A stretch of 64,000 bases of DNA from assembly GCF_039595395.1 (NCBI RefSeq), contig NZ_JBCNLP010000001.1, forward strand, positions 744,001 to 808,000, in the 5' to 3' direction. The DNA comes from Novosphingobium sp. GTDB taxonomy: Bacteria > Pseudomonadota > Alphaproteobacteria > Sphingomonadales > Sphingomonadaceae. The notes below the pieces were generated by a model. The model worked only from the letters and a program-made list of their open reading frames with translations. It had not been told where the DNA came from and did not search any database. The translations under genes were made by a program, and so were the position numbers. This document shows positions 1-7,192 of the stretch, in pieces (within the stretch, counting starts at the first letter, position 1; the number at the start of each line of letters is the position of its first letter).

Positions 1-2
1 CT

Positions 3-686
3 CCGGATGAGTTCAGGGATAGGACGAGATTCGCCGTGGGTATGCTTACCTGCGTCGAGGGAGTCGTGCGCCTAAGATACTTTGGCGACAGTGAAGAATT
101 CCGTCGTTTCAACCCTGGAAAGTCCTACGCGCAAATGGTGACGTATGGCTATAGCGGCTATCCTGGGTTTGCCTCAGATAGCGTTGAGCATAGTACAGGA
201 GTAATCGAAGCATTTATGCGCCGACTGCCCCCCCGGTCGCGTCCTGACTTTGCCGCCTATGAGCAGCATTTGCGCGTGCGCCCCGGCACTGAGTTGAGTG
301 ATTTTGCTCTGCTTGGTTTGTCCGAAGCTTATTTGCCCAGTGATGGTTTCTCGGTTGTCGATCCACTTGATCTCACTGAGGATCAAAGACAGCTGGTCGT
401 GGAATTGGCTGGGTATCGCTATTATTCCAGCAAGGTTGAAGGCCCGTTGCCGTCGGTAGGTGACAAGGTCGAGATTGTTGCTGAAGATGATAACGCCTTC
501 GACCCACGCGCGGTTGCTGTCACGTTTCGGGGGCAAAAAATTGGCAACATCAACCGCTTGCAAGTCGAGACCTTTCGAGAATGGGCCGCCCAGGGTCGGA
601 TTGAGGCGGCAGTCGATCGCTTGAATGGGCGAGCAGATCGCCCGCGCTTGTTCTTGTTTGTTCGAGTTGCGCCGCAAAAGCGTTGA
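3..686 (+). CDS. HIRAN-domain protein, 5' end outside the window
   Basis: The frame is open to the left edge, and the first start codon inside the window is GTG at 36, so the true start is probably upstream. Counting from that GTG, residues about 126-212 form a HIRAN domain: a GYRYY entry strand, a GDKVEIVAEDDNAFDPRAV core and a KIGNINR segment. HIRAN domains are known to bind DNA ends or damaged DNA, alone or fused to helicases and nucleases. The upstream 125 residues are not recognised. The gene ends 38 bp before the convergent polymerase-like gene. Its partner domain, if any, lies outside the window. The HIRAN call is firm; the function of the whole protein is unknown. Confidence 0.75.
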   Translation, partial: PDEFRDRTRFAVGMLTCVEGVVRLRYFGDSEEFRRFNPGKSYAQMVTYGYSGYPGFASDSVEHSTGVIEAFMRRLPPRSRPDFAAYEQHLRVRPGTELSDFALLGLSEAYLPSDGFSVVDPLDLTEDQRQLVVELAGYRYYSSKVEGPLPSVGDKVEIVAEDDNAFDPRAVAVTFRGQKIGNINRLQVETFREWAAQGRIEAAVDRLNGRADRPRLFLFVRVAPQKR

Positions 687-724
687 TCAGTGGCTTACGG
701 CTCTTAGTTATGGGACGTCAGCGT

Positions 725-2026
725 TCAGCGGATTTCTGGCACAAAACCGTATCTGGCCTTGAATGCTTGGCGCATGGCATCGACTAGCTGATCCTCGTGG
801 TGTCGCGCCACGAGGAAGCTATCATGTACTGGCAAGGCAAGTATGTTTGCCGATAGCAGGCGTGCGAGGACGGCCAGGGCTAGATCGCTATCTTCGCGTT
901 GCAAGCGAAGCCCTTCTCCACTGCCAAACCATTTGGCCACAGGGCCCAACTGCGTTGTGAAAGCAGCGACATAGTCCGAGAAACGTATACCTTCGGGTAG
1001 TTGTGTCCTATCAAGGCCGGTAGCCGTGAGACGTAGCGGTGAAGCTGATGTCCGATTGATAAGGCGGTTGAAGGTTCTTTTGCCGAGTTCGCGCACCTCC
1101 GGCCCCACGATCCCGGGAACGGTATAGATATCCCAGTCCAGTGTTTGACCGCATCGGGCAAAGAGCAGGGTAGGATGGAGGCGCGCATAGTCACGTTCGA
1201 CGACTGGTTCACCGTCGATCGTTAACGACTGGCGTTCAACTTTGGGTAGGTTGATCCACCAGCCGCCATAAAGGCGTCCCCCGCTTTGCCAGTCACCCTT
1301 AAAAATCCGGTAGAGCTGAGTTGATTCCTCGCCAGCTACCAGCCGTTCTTCGGGATCTTTATCGTTCGCAAAATATCGCGCGGAAACACGCGACCAACCG
1401 TCGGCAGGCAAAGAGATTTCTGCTCTGGATAGCCAAGCATTTTGTTCAAGCAATGTCGCGCGGCTGGCAGTAATCTCTTTGGGCTCTCCGCCAGCCTGCG
1501 AATTTGCCTGGCGCAAAATGATGATATCGCGCCGCTCATGCCACCCGATGCTCGCTCTGGTGATTCCGCAATCTGCGAAGAAAGTGCGAAGCTTGTCGGT
1601 TGCTCGTAGGCGTGTCCGCCTCGCATGTTTTACAACCCCGTCGCGAGTGTGGCGATAACCTCGTTGTCCCTCGACTAATCCCAAAGATGCAAGACCATCG
1701 CGGATGCGCTTGAGAACAACACTGCTGTAGGGAGTTCCGGTATAATCGTTGGCATTGAATGAAACCGCGACGAACCGTTCAGGGTCAATCCGATTGAACG
1801 CTGCGAGAGCCAGATTCGCGAGCAACATATCTAGGCAATTGCGCCAACGAAGTTGATCAGCTGCACGGAAAGCCCGCTGACGCCCTGCGCTAGGGGCGAG
1901 CATGCTCTCTATCTGCTCGATAGCTGCTGCCCCTTGCACGTCCCTCATCGTTCGAAGCGGATCGAGTGGCATCGAACGTTCAAGCGCTGCGCGATCATGT
2001 ACCGGTGCTAATGCCATCTCTTGCAC
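725..2026 (-). CDS. Winged-helix protein with a family-A-polymerase-like palm domain
   Basis: A 433-residue protein starting at GTG 2026 (ATG at 2017 is an alternative). The C-terminal half shows the three spaced motifs of family A DNA polymerases and T7-like RNA polymerases. Motif A-like is DYARLHPTLL at about 279-288. Motif B-like is R312-xxx-K316-xxx-N320. Motif C-like is LPVHDSFLV at about 398-406, preceded by a helix with LQREDSDL. The usual second acid of motif C is Ser, as in T7 RNA polymerase. Residues about 90-135 look like a winged helix (TGTPYSSVVLKRI...LGLVEGQRGY). There is no room for exonuclease domains. It lies downstream of two AlpA genes on the same strand in a mobile region, so a replication or primer-synthesis role is possible but inferred. 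Motif assignment is by eye. Confidence 0.6.
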   Translation of the reverse strand: MQEMALAPVHDRAALERSMPLDPLRTMRDVQGAAAIEQIESMLAPSAGRQRAFRAADQLRWRNCLDMLLANLALAAFNRIDPERFVAVSFNANDYTGTPYSSVVLKRIRDGLASLGLVEGQRGYRHTRDGVVKHARRTRLRATDKLRTFFADCGITRASIGWHERRDIIILRQANSQAGGEPKEITASRATLLEQNAWLSRAEISLPADGWSRVSARYFANDKDPEERLVAGEESTQLYRIFKGDWQSGGRLYGGWWINLPKVERQSLTIDGEPVVERDYARLHPTLLFARCGQTLDWDIYTVPGIVGPEVRELGKRTFNRLINRTSASPLRLTATGLDRTQLPEGIRFSDYVAAFTTQLGPVAKWFGSGEGLRLQREDSDLALAVLARLLSANILALPVHDSFLVARHHEDQLVDAMRQAFKARYGFVPEIR

Positions 2027-2223
2027 CTAGCCGAAAATCAAGCAAATGCGGAGATGAGTTTGCTGGCCTAGCGTGCGATTGCCTGCAGACGTTGAATCAG
2101 TGTTCTGCTGCAAGGTCTTATAAAGAACCATGGCACGCCCGGCGTCCGCTCACATCCCGGAACACGCTGGCCCCGCTGACGCCCAGGTGTGGGGGCGGAT
2201 GTCAGATGTTGCGGTGATAGAGA

Positions 2224-2427
2224 TCATAGACTGTCCGGGCTCCAGAACATGGGGTTTTTGCACCAGTGATCGACTGCGGACTCCCGCCAACCGCAGCAGC
2301 GGTGGGAAAGTTTGGTTTGAGCTGGGAAGCTGCCTTCCTGGATTTTGCGATAGAGGGTCGCGCGGCTCAAGCCGGTGCACCGCAGGACCTCATTGATGCG
2401 GAGAAAGCGATCACGTTCGGCTGTCAT
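2224..2427 (-). CDS. AlpA-family helix-turn-helix protein (copy 1)
   Basis: A 67-residue protein. ATG 2427 is preferred over the upstream ATG 2442 because AAAGGA lies 6 nt before it. The motif LRINEVLRCTGLSRATLYRKI followed by GSFPAQTKLS and a GWRES segment is the winged MerR/AlpA fold typical of phage and island regulators or excisionases. It is about 72% identical (48 of 67 by hand count) to the protein encoded at 2572-2775 and has the same length, so the pair arose by tandem duplication. It precedes the polymerase-like gene with 197 bp between them. AlpA proteins usually activate or direct excision of an integrated element; no integrase is in the window. Confidence 0.85.
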   Translation of the reverse strand: MTAERDRFLRINEVLRCTGLSRATLYRKIQEGSFPAQTKLSHRCCGWRESAVDHWCKNPMFWSPDSL

Positions 2428-2571
2428 GGGCAGTCCTTTCATGAGAGGTTATGCCCGTAATGTTGTTCAGAGCGCCGGAAGCCTGAACGGTGCAAATGTG
2501 GTCAAAAGCGCCCAAATTGGTCCTCCATGCCGCTTCTCGCATTCCGATCAGCGGCACAGAGCCTCTGGAGA

Positions 2572-2775
2572 TCACAGGTTGTCCGCGCTCCAGAACATGG
2601 GATTGTCGCACCAATTCCGGATGACGGATTCCTTCCAACCGCACCGGCGATGGGAAAGTTTGGCCTGTGCTGGGAAGCTGCCTTCCTGAATTTTTCGATA
2701 GAGGGTCGCGCGGCTCAGACTGGTGCGCATGAGCACTTCGTCAAGGCGAAGGTATCTGTCGGACTCATTGGCCAT
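2572..2775 (-). CDS. AlpA-family helix-turn-helix protein (copy 2)
   Basis: A 67-residue protein starting MANESDRYLRLDEVL with the same SLSRATLYRKIQEGSFPAQ core and NPMFWS tail as its downstream paralogue. It is the first gene of a leftward group (AlpA, AlpA, polymerase-like). DNA identity between the two copies is strongest over the helix-turn-helix and the 3' end, which marks a duplication followed by divergence at DNA-contacting positions (R/M, C/R and G/S around the recognition helix). The two copies may therefore recognise different sites. No promoter could be assigned with confidence upstream. Confidence 0.85.
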   Translation of the reverse strand: MANESDRYLRLDEVLMRTSLSRATLYRKIQEGSFPAQAKLSHRRCGWKESVIRNWCDNPMFWSADNL

Positions 2776-3354
2776 CGCAGTGTCTCCTACAGAGCCAGGC
2801 CGATGATCCGACCCGCTGTGCAGGTAGAGTTCGTAAGGTCGTCGGCAGGTGCAAGAGGTTGAGACGGTGAGGGAAACCGCCTGACCCTTCGTGACCCTCT
2901 ATGTCCATATATGCCCATACAAAGGATCGGGCTTGATTGGCGCCAAACCAGTCAGGGCGTCTCCGGCTCCCCTGTTCGGGGCGCCGGATCGCGCTCTGGT
3001 TCCGCTGCGCTCCACTCGAGTCGCCTGCGGCGTCTCGCCAGCATAGCTGCTTACGATCGCTGACGCGGAAGGGGGAAGGGCCGCACCCGTGGCGCGGTGG
3101 CCGGGCGTTGCCCGTCCTGGCGGACAGCGCGCGATGCGCGCTGGCGTAGGCCTCCGGCCCCAGTCTGGCGGGTGGGCGTCGCTGCCCTGTAGGCCCGTCG
3201 CGGCGCGGCGCAACCCCGGCGGAGCCGGGGTCCTCCATTCCATTCCGGCCCAAGGGTGCGCCGCGCCTTCATCGACGGGCCTGTTGGTCCGCTCCTGCCG
3301 CCCACCCGCCAGACCGGCGCCGGTTTGCGGCGGTTTAGGCAGGAGTGAAGGATT
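2776..3354. other. 579-bp intergenic region between divergent units
   Basis: Open frames here are short, overlap on both strands and resemble no family I recognise, so none is called. The first 150 bp are moderately AT-rich and should hold the promoter of the AlpA unit. The rest is very GC-rich with several inverted repeats, for example CCGGCTCCCC against GGGGCGCCGG near 2963-2986. It could hold operators or an origin-like region for the mobile element, but I see no iterons. Confidence 0.4.
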
Positions 3355-4380
3355 ATGGCTTTCAATCATACCTCGCGCAGACAGTCGGAACGTTCAGGCC
3401 ATTCGCAGGCGGAGGCTTCCCGGCCTCGGCCTATGGAGGACCTCTATTCGCAGGTGACGGCGCGCATCGTTGCGCAGTTGGAGGAGGGGCGGCTCCCTTG
3501 GGTGCAGCCTTGGGACAGTTCTGCTGTGCTGGCAGGGCTTCCCCGCAATGCGAGCAGCGGGCGGGCCTATTCGGGGATCAATATTCTGATCCTCTGGCAT
3601 GCGCTGTTCGAGGGCGAGTTTACCGCGCAGCGCTGGCTGACGTTCAAGCAGGCCGAGGCGCTGGGCGGGCATGTTCGCAAAGGCGAGCGCGGGGTGACGG
3701 TTTGCTATGCGGATCGCTTTACCCCCAAGGATGCGCGGGGCGGTGATGGCGGGGCATCGGGGGCCGGTAGCGGGGATGTCAGCGCTCCATCTGGCGGGGG
3801 TGATGAAGTCCGGCAGGTTGCTTTCCTCAAGCGCTTCACGGTTTTCAATGTTGCGCAATGTGATGATCTGCCCGGCCATCTCTATGAGGCGGAGGGCAGC
3901 GAACAGCGGGCCGATCTGGTGACCATCCCTGAGGCAGAAGCACTGATCGCGGCAAGCGGAGCCAGCATTTCCATCGGGGCGCCGCACGCCTGCTATATGC
4001 CCCGTGCTGATCGGATCGAGGTGCCGACGCAGGCCGCTTTCATCGAGCCCATCAATTACTACCGCACCGTACTGCATGAGCTTGGCCATTGGACGGGCCA
4101 TGGCTCACGGCTGGACCGCGATCAGACCGGGCGTTTCGGCACCGTCTCCTATGGCCGGGAGGAACTGGTCGCAGAGATGTGCAGCGCCTTCACCTGTGCA
4201 GCTTTGGGCATCGTGCCAACCGTGAGGCATGCTGATTACATCGCGTGCTGGCTGGAGGTGCTGAAGGGCGACAATCGGGCGATCTTTCGGGCGGCCAGTC
4301 AGGCGAGCAAAGCGGCTGATTTCCTGCTGGCTTTCCGACCTATTGCCGATGCTGCGGCTGACGCGGGAGAGGTGGCATGA
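3355..4380 (+). CDS. ardC: ArdC-like antirestriction protein
   Basis: A 341-residue protein starting at ATG 3355, 11 nt after GGAG in AGGAGTGAAGG. Residues about 27-165 form the N-terminal ArdC single-stranded-DNA-binding domain (DLYSQVTARIVAQLEEG, then W-x-P-W). Residues about 185-330 form a zincin-like metallopeptidase domain with HELGHWTGH at 241-249 (HExxH). A Gly/Ser-rich insert at about 128-150 separates the halves. ArdC proteins shield incoming plasmid DNA from host restriction during conjugation. Its last four bases overlap the next start (ATGA), so the two genes are translationally coupled. This is a typical cargo gene of sphingomonad plasmids and integrative elements. Confidence 0.9.
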   Translation: MAFNHTSRRQSERSGHSQAEASRPRPMEDLYSQVTARIVAQLEEGRLPWVQPWDSSAVLAGLPRNASSGRAYSGINILILWHALFEGEFTAQRWLTFKQAEALGGHVRKGERGVTVCYADRFTPKDARGGDGGASGAGSGDVSAPSGGGDEVRQVAFLKRFTVFNVAQCDDLPGHLYEAEGSEQRADLVTIPEAEALIAASGASISIGAPHACYMPRADRIEVPTQAAFIEPINYYRTVLHELGHWTGHGSRLDRDQTGRFGTVSYGREELVAEMCSAFTCAALGIVPTVRHADYIACWLEVLKGDNRAIFRAASQASKAADFLLAFRPIADAAADAGEVA

Positions 4381-5066
4381 GCGGGGCGGGCATGGGCGAT
4401 AGGCCCGATCCCGTCGTGCCTTCTGGTGGCGCGCCTTTGGATCAAGCCGTCGGTGTGGAGGGCGGCTCCGTTGAAGCGGCATCCGATGACGGAACACCGA
4501 GCCGTGAGGAATGGGATGCGATCTTCGCGGCCATGCCAAATCTGGCTCGAGACATCTTCATTGCCTGGCGTTTCCATCGGCTCTCCATGGAGGACATGTG
4601 CCGACAGACCGGCCTGTCCCGCAAGCAGGTAAGACGGCAGTTCACCAAGGCTCTCGAGCATTTGCACCACACACATTCGGGCATGGAGCAATGGCGCGAG
4701 CATGTCGCTGCGTTCCCTCTCGCCGATCCGGAAACGATCAGGGCCAGTCTGCGCATGAGCGTGCGGTCAAAGCGCGCTTATGAACAGGTCAGGGCAAGCT
4801 GCGTACCCAGGAAGCGGCCTGATAAAGGGGCCCCGCCTGATGCTGCAACAATTGCGCGAGTGAATGACGCACTGTTGCGTCTGTCGAGGCTCGAACGGGA
4901 CGTGTTCCTCTCTGTCAGGGTGGATTATCTGTCCTATGCCGAGATCGGGGAGAAGATCGGCATGTCCGACGAGAAGGTGATGAAGCTGTTCGGTCGGGCA
5001 TTCTACAATCTGGACCGCAACCTTCGCGATCCGCACCGGCACTGGTGGCGCCGCTGGCTGTGGTGA
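4377..5066 (+). CDS. Protein with two sigma-region-4-like helix-turn-helix modules
   Basis: A 229-residue protein overlapping ardC by ATGA. Two related blocks are visible. Residues about 52-98 read LARDIFIAWRFHRLSMEDMC...TGLSRKQVRR. Residues about 168-214 read LERDVFLSVRVDYLSYAEIG...GMSDEKVMKL. Both follow the sigma-70 region 4 pattern (a 'leperEvflL' helix, then an 'sy.EIAe.lg.s...V' helix-turn-helix, then an 'R.A...L' helix). There is no region 2, so it cannot act as a normal sigma factor by itself. The first 45 residues are low-complexity. It is probably a regulator of the mobile element and is usually found next to ardC. The C-terminus is Trp/Arg-rich (HWWRRWLW). Confidence 0.7.
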   Translation: MSGAGMGDRPDPVVPSGGAPLDQAVGVEGGSVEAASDDGTPSREEWDAIFAAMPNLARDIFIAWRFHRLSMEDMCRQTGLSRKQVRRQFTKALEHLHHTHSGMEQWREHVAAFPLADPETIRASLRMSVRSKRAYEQVRASCVPRKRPDKGAPPDAATIARVNDALLRLSRLERDVFLSVRVDYLSYAEIGEKIGMSDEKVMKLFGRAFYNLDRNLRDPHRHWWRRWLW

Positions 5067-5076
5067 TCGGATGCGG

Positions 5077-5103
5077 CCTTGCCTGGCTTTATGTCGGGCA
5101 AGG
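5077..5103 (+). terminator. Short hairpin after the sigma-4-like gene
   Basis: CCTTGCC and GGCAAGG form a 7-bp stem with a 13-nt loop, starting 11 nt after the stop codon. No T run follows, so this could be a weak terminator or only an RNA structure. Confidence 0.3.
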
Positions 5104-5138
5104 TTGCGCAAAACCGTTGAATTGCTAGGATTCACCTT

Positions 5139-6032
5139 ATGCGCACCGATCTCGATCATCTCCCGGCCAAAAAGCAGCGCGAGCTGGCCCATATCGTGCG
5201 CGTGCTCTTCGAGGAATTCGAGGCGGCCCATGCGCGGGGCAACCAGAAATGGAACAAGCAGGGGCGCCTTTTCAAGATCGTGCTCTACGGCAGCTACGCG
5301 CGCGGGGGCTGGGTGGATGATCCGGTCGGTGGCTACAAATCCGACTATGATATTCTGATCGTGGTCAGCGAGGACAAGCTTGCCGATTTCGAGTTCTGGT
5401 CGGCAGCGGAATCGCGGCTGATGCGTGACATGACGATCTTCAACACCCTCTCGGCGCCGGTCAATCTGATCGTGCATTCCCTGAAGGATGTGAACAGGCA
5501 GCTTGAGCTGGGGCGGCCCTTCTTCATCGACATCGTGCGCGATGGCATCGCCCTCTATGACGAGGAGGGTTTCTGTTTTGCCCAGCCGCGCCATCTGCCT
5601 GAAGCAGAGGCCAAGGTTGAGGCGCAGAACCACTTTGACGAATGGTTTCCGAGCGCGGAGGCCTTCTTTCAAAATGCCATTGATAATATCGACAGGAACC
5701 GCCCTAAGGAGGCCGCCTTTCTGCTGCATCAAACCATCGAGCGTTTCTACCATTGCACGCTGTTGGTGCTGACTCTCTACAGCCCTAAATCGCACAAGCT
5801 GAACTTCTTGCGATCTCATGCCGAGGAGGTTGCGCCCGAGCTGATGCCGGTCTGGCCGCGCGATGATCGAATGAGCCGCCGCTGCTATGAGCTGTTGCGG
5901 CAGGCCTATGTGAATGCGCGCTACTCGCCGCATTATATGATCAGCGAGGAGGAACTGAACTATGCCGCCGGGCGCGTGGCTGAGTTGCAGCGTCTGGTCG
6001 AAGAAATTTGCCGGAAGCACTTGGCGGACTAA
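5139..6032 (+). CDS. Fused nucleotidyltransferase-HEPN protein (MNT-HEPN)
   Basis: A 297-residue protein. ATG 5139 follows TAGGA by 8 nt. The N-terminal half is a minimal nucleotidyltransferase: GSYARGGW at 51-58 and SDYDILIVV at 68-76 supply the GS motif and two metal-binding Asp residues. The C-terminal half (about 155-290) is an alpha-helical HEPN domain ending in ARYSPHY at 260-266. HEPN/MNT pairs are known toxin-antitoxin systems in which the MNT partner adenylylates the HEPN RNase; here both are in one chain. A fused pair could be a self-regulated defence effector or an aminoglycoside-nucleotidyltransferase-like enzyme. Which applies cannot be read from sequence alone. The gene is followed by the truncated HNH gene. 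Confidence 0.8.
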   Translation: MRTDLDHLPAKKQRELAHIVRVLFEEFEAAHARGNQKWNKQGRLFKIVLYGSYARGGWVDDPVGGYKSDYDILIVVSEDKLADFEFWSAAESRLMRDMTIFNTLSAPVNLIVHSLKDVNRQLELGRPFFIDIVRDGIALYDEEGFCFAQPRHLPEAEAKVEAQNHFDEWFPSAEAFFQNAIDNIDRNRPKEAAFLLHQTIERFYHCTLLVLTLYSPKSHKLNFLRSHAEEVAPELMPVWPRDDRMSRRCYELLRQAYVNARYSPHYMISEEELNYAAGRVAELQRLVEEICRKHLAD

Positions 6033-6083
6033 GCGACGAGTTTGCTGATTCCAAAGGAGATTGGAACCGGCTATCGAGATGGC

Positions 6084-6329
6084 ATGACCAAGGGCGTGTT
6101 CATCCATCGATCTGATTCCATTTATGATGATAGCCCCGCTGAGCGCTACCAATTCCCATCCCAATATCTGGGCCGCGTGAGCGCATGCATTGGTGATTGG
6201 ATCATCTATTACGAGCCTAGAAAAATTCGCGGTACACGGGGTTATTTCGCGGTAGCAAAGGTGGCCCAGGTTGTGCCCGACCCTTCCGCAAAAGGCATGT
6301 TCTTGGCCTTAATCGAACCAGGCTGTTGA
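6084..6329 (+). pseudogene. 5' fragment of an HNH-endonuclease-like gene cut by IS21
   Basis: About 80 residues starting MTKGVFIHRSDSIYDDSP, with ERYQFPSQYLGRV, GDWIIYYEPRK and YFAVAKV. This matches the N-terminal module of a family of HNH endonucleases common in alphaproteobacteria (YDD...RYHFP...GDWIVYYEPRR...YFA). The frame runs into the IS element, which supplies the final Cys codon and the TGA at 6327-6329. The catalytic HNH part is missing. A TTG 42 nt upstream is an alternative start. The rest of the gene is not found on the other side of the IS, so it was deleted rather than simply interrupted. Confidence 0.7.
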
Positions 6330-6354
6330 TTGCCACTGAGATGTGACCCGGGGT
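6325..6354 (+). repeat. IS21 left terminal inverted repeat
   Basis: 30 bp, an exact reverse complement of 8783-8812. The repeat begins within the final Cys codon of the truncated HNH-like gene. Confidence 0.92.
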
Positions 6355-6412
6355 TTCCATTGAGAATTGACCCGGGTGGGTGTGGGTTATGTGCTGCCTC
6401 TGGCGGGCAGGT

Positions 6413-7192
6413 TCAAGATGCCGGCTTCTCCTTTTTGGCTTTGGGCGCAGCGGTGCTGGCGCGGAAGCGGAAGCTGTCGTTTCCAGTTTCCAGGATGTGG
6501 CAGTGATGAGTGAGCCGGTCGAGCAGCGCGGTGGTCATCTTGGCGTCGCCGAACACGCCGGACCATTCGCTGAAGCTCAGGTTGGTGGTGATCACGACAC
6601 TGGTGCGCTCGTATAACTTGCTCAGCAGATGGAAGAGCATGGCCCCTCCTGATGGGCTGAAGGGCAGATAGCCCAACTCGTCGAGGATAAGCAGATCGAG
6701 GCGCAGCAGGCGTTCCGCCAGTTGGCCGGTCCGGTTGGCTGTCTTCTCCTGCTCCAGCGCGTTGACCAGATCGACCGTGGAGTAGAAGCGCACCTTCTTG
6801 CGGTGATGCTCGACAGCCTGAACGCCCAGCGCCGTGGCGATATGGCTTTTACCCGTGCCCGGGCCGCCGATCAGCACGACATTGTCGGCGTTTTCCATGA
6901 AGTCGCCCTGGTGAAGCTGGCGCACGAGTGCCTCGTTGATCTCGCTGGCAGCAAAGTCGTAGCCGGCCAGATCCTTGTAAGCCGGGAAGCGGGCGGCCTT
7001 GATCTGATAGGAGATGGACCTGACCTCCCGCTCAGCCATCTCTGCCTTGAGCAATTGGGCCAGCATCGGCACGGCAGTATCGAAGGCAGGCGCGCCCTGC
7101 TCGATCAGTTCGCCTGCGGCCTGAGCCATGCCGAACATCTTGAGGCCGCGCAGCATGACGACGACTGCGGCGCTGGCGGGGTCATGACGCAT
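6413..7192 (-). CDS. istB: IS21 helper ATPase IstB
   Basis: 259 residues from ATG 7192 (MRHDPA...), chosen because it overlaps the istA stop by 11 bp as in other IS21 elements; the longer frame starts at 7228. It is an AAA+ ATPase with Walker A GGPGTGKSH, Walker B LLILDELGYLPF and sensor VVITTNLSFSEW. IstB forms decamers on target DNA and stimulates the IstA transposase. The C-terminus is Lys/Ala-rich. Nothing suggests inactivation. Confidence 0.93.
   Translation of the reverse strand: MRHDPASAAVVVMLRGLKMFGMAQAAGELIEQGAPAFDTAVPMLAQLLKAEMAEREVRSISYQIKAARFPAYKDLAGYDFAASEINEALVRQLHQGDFMENADNVVLIGGPGTGKSHIATALGVQAVEHHRKKVRFYSTVDLVNALEQEKTANRTGQLAERLLRLDLLILDELGYLPFSPSGGAMLFHLLSKLYERTSVVITTNLSFSEWSGVFGDAKMTTALLDRLTHHCHILETGNDSFRFRASTAAPKAKKEKPAS

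Noticed and set aside
2776..3354. Several overlapping frames of 70-160 codons in the GC-rich gap before ardC
   Set aside because: They are mutually overlapping on both strands, Arg/Pro/Ala-rich, with no domain and no convincing RBS.
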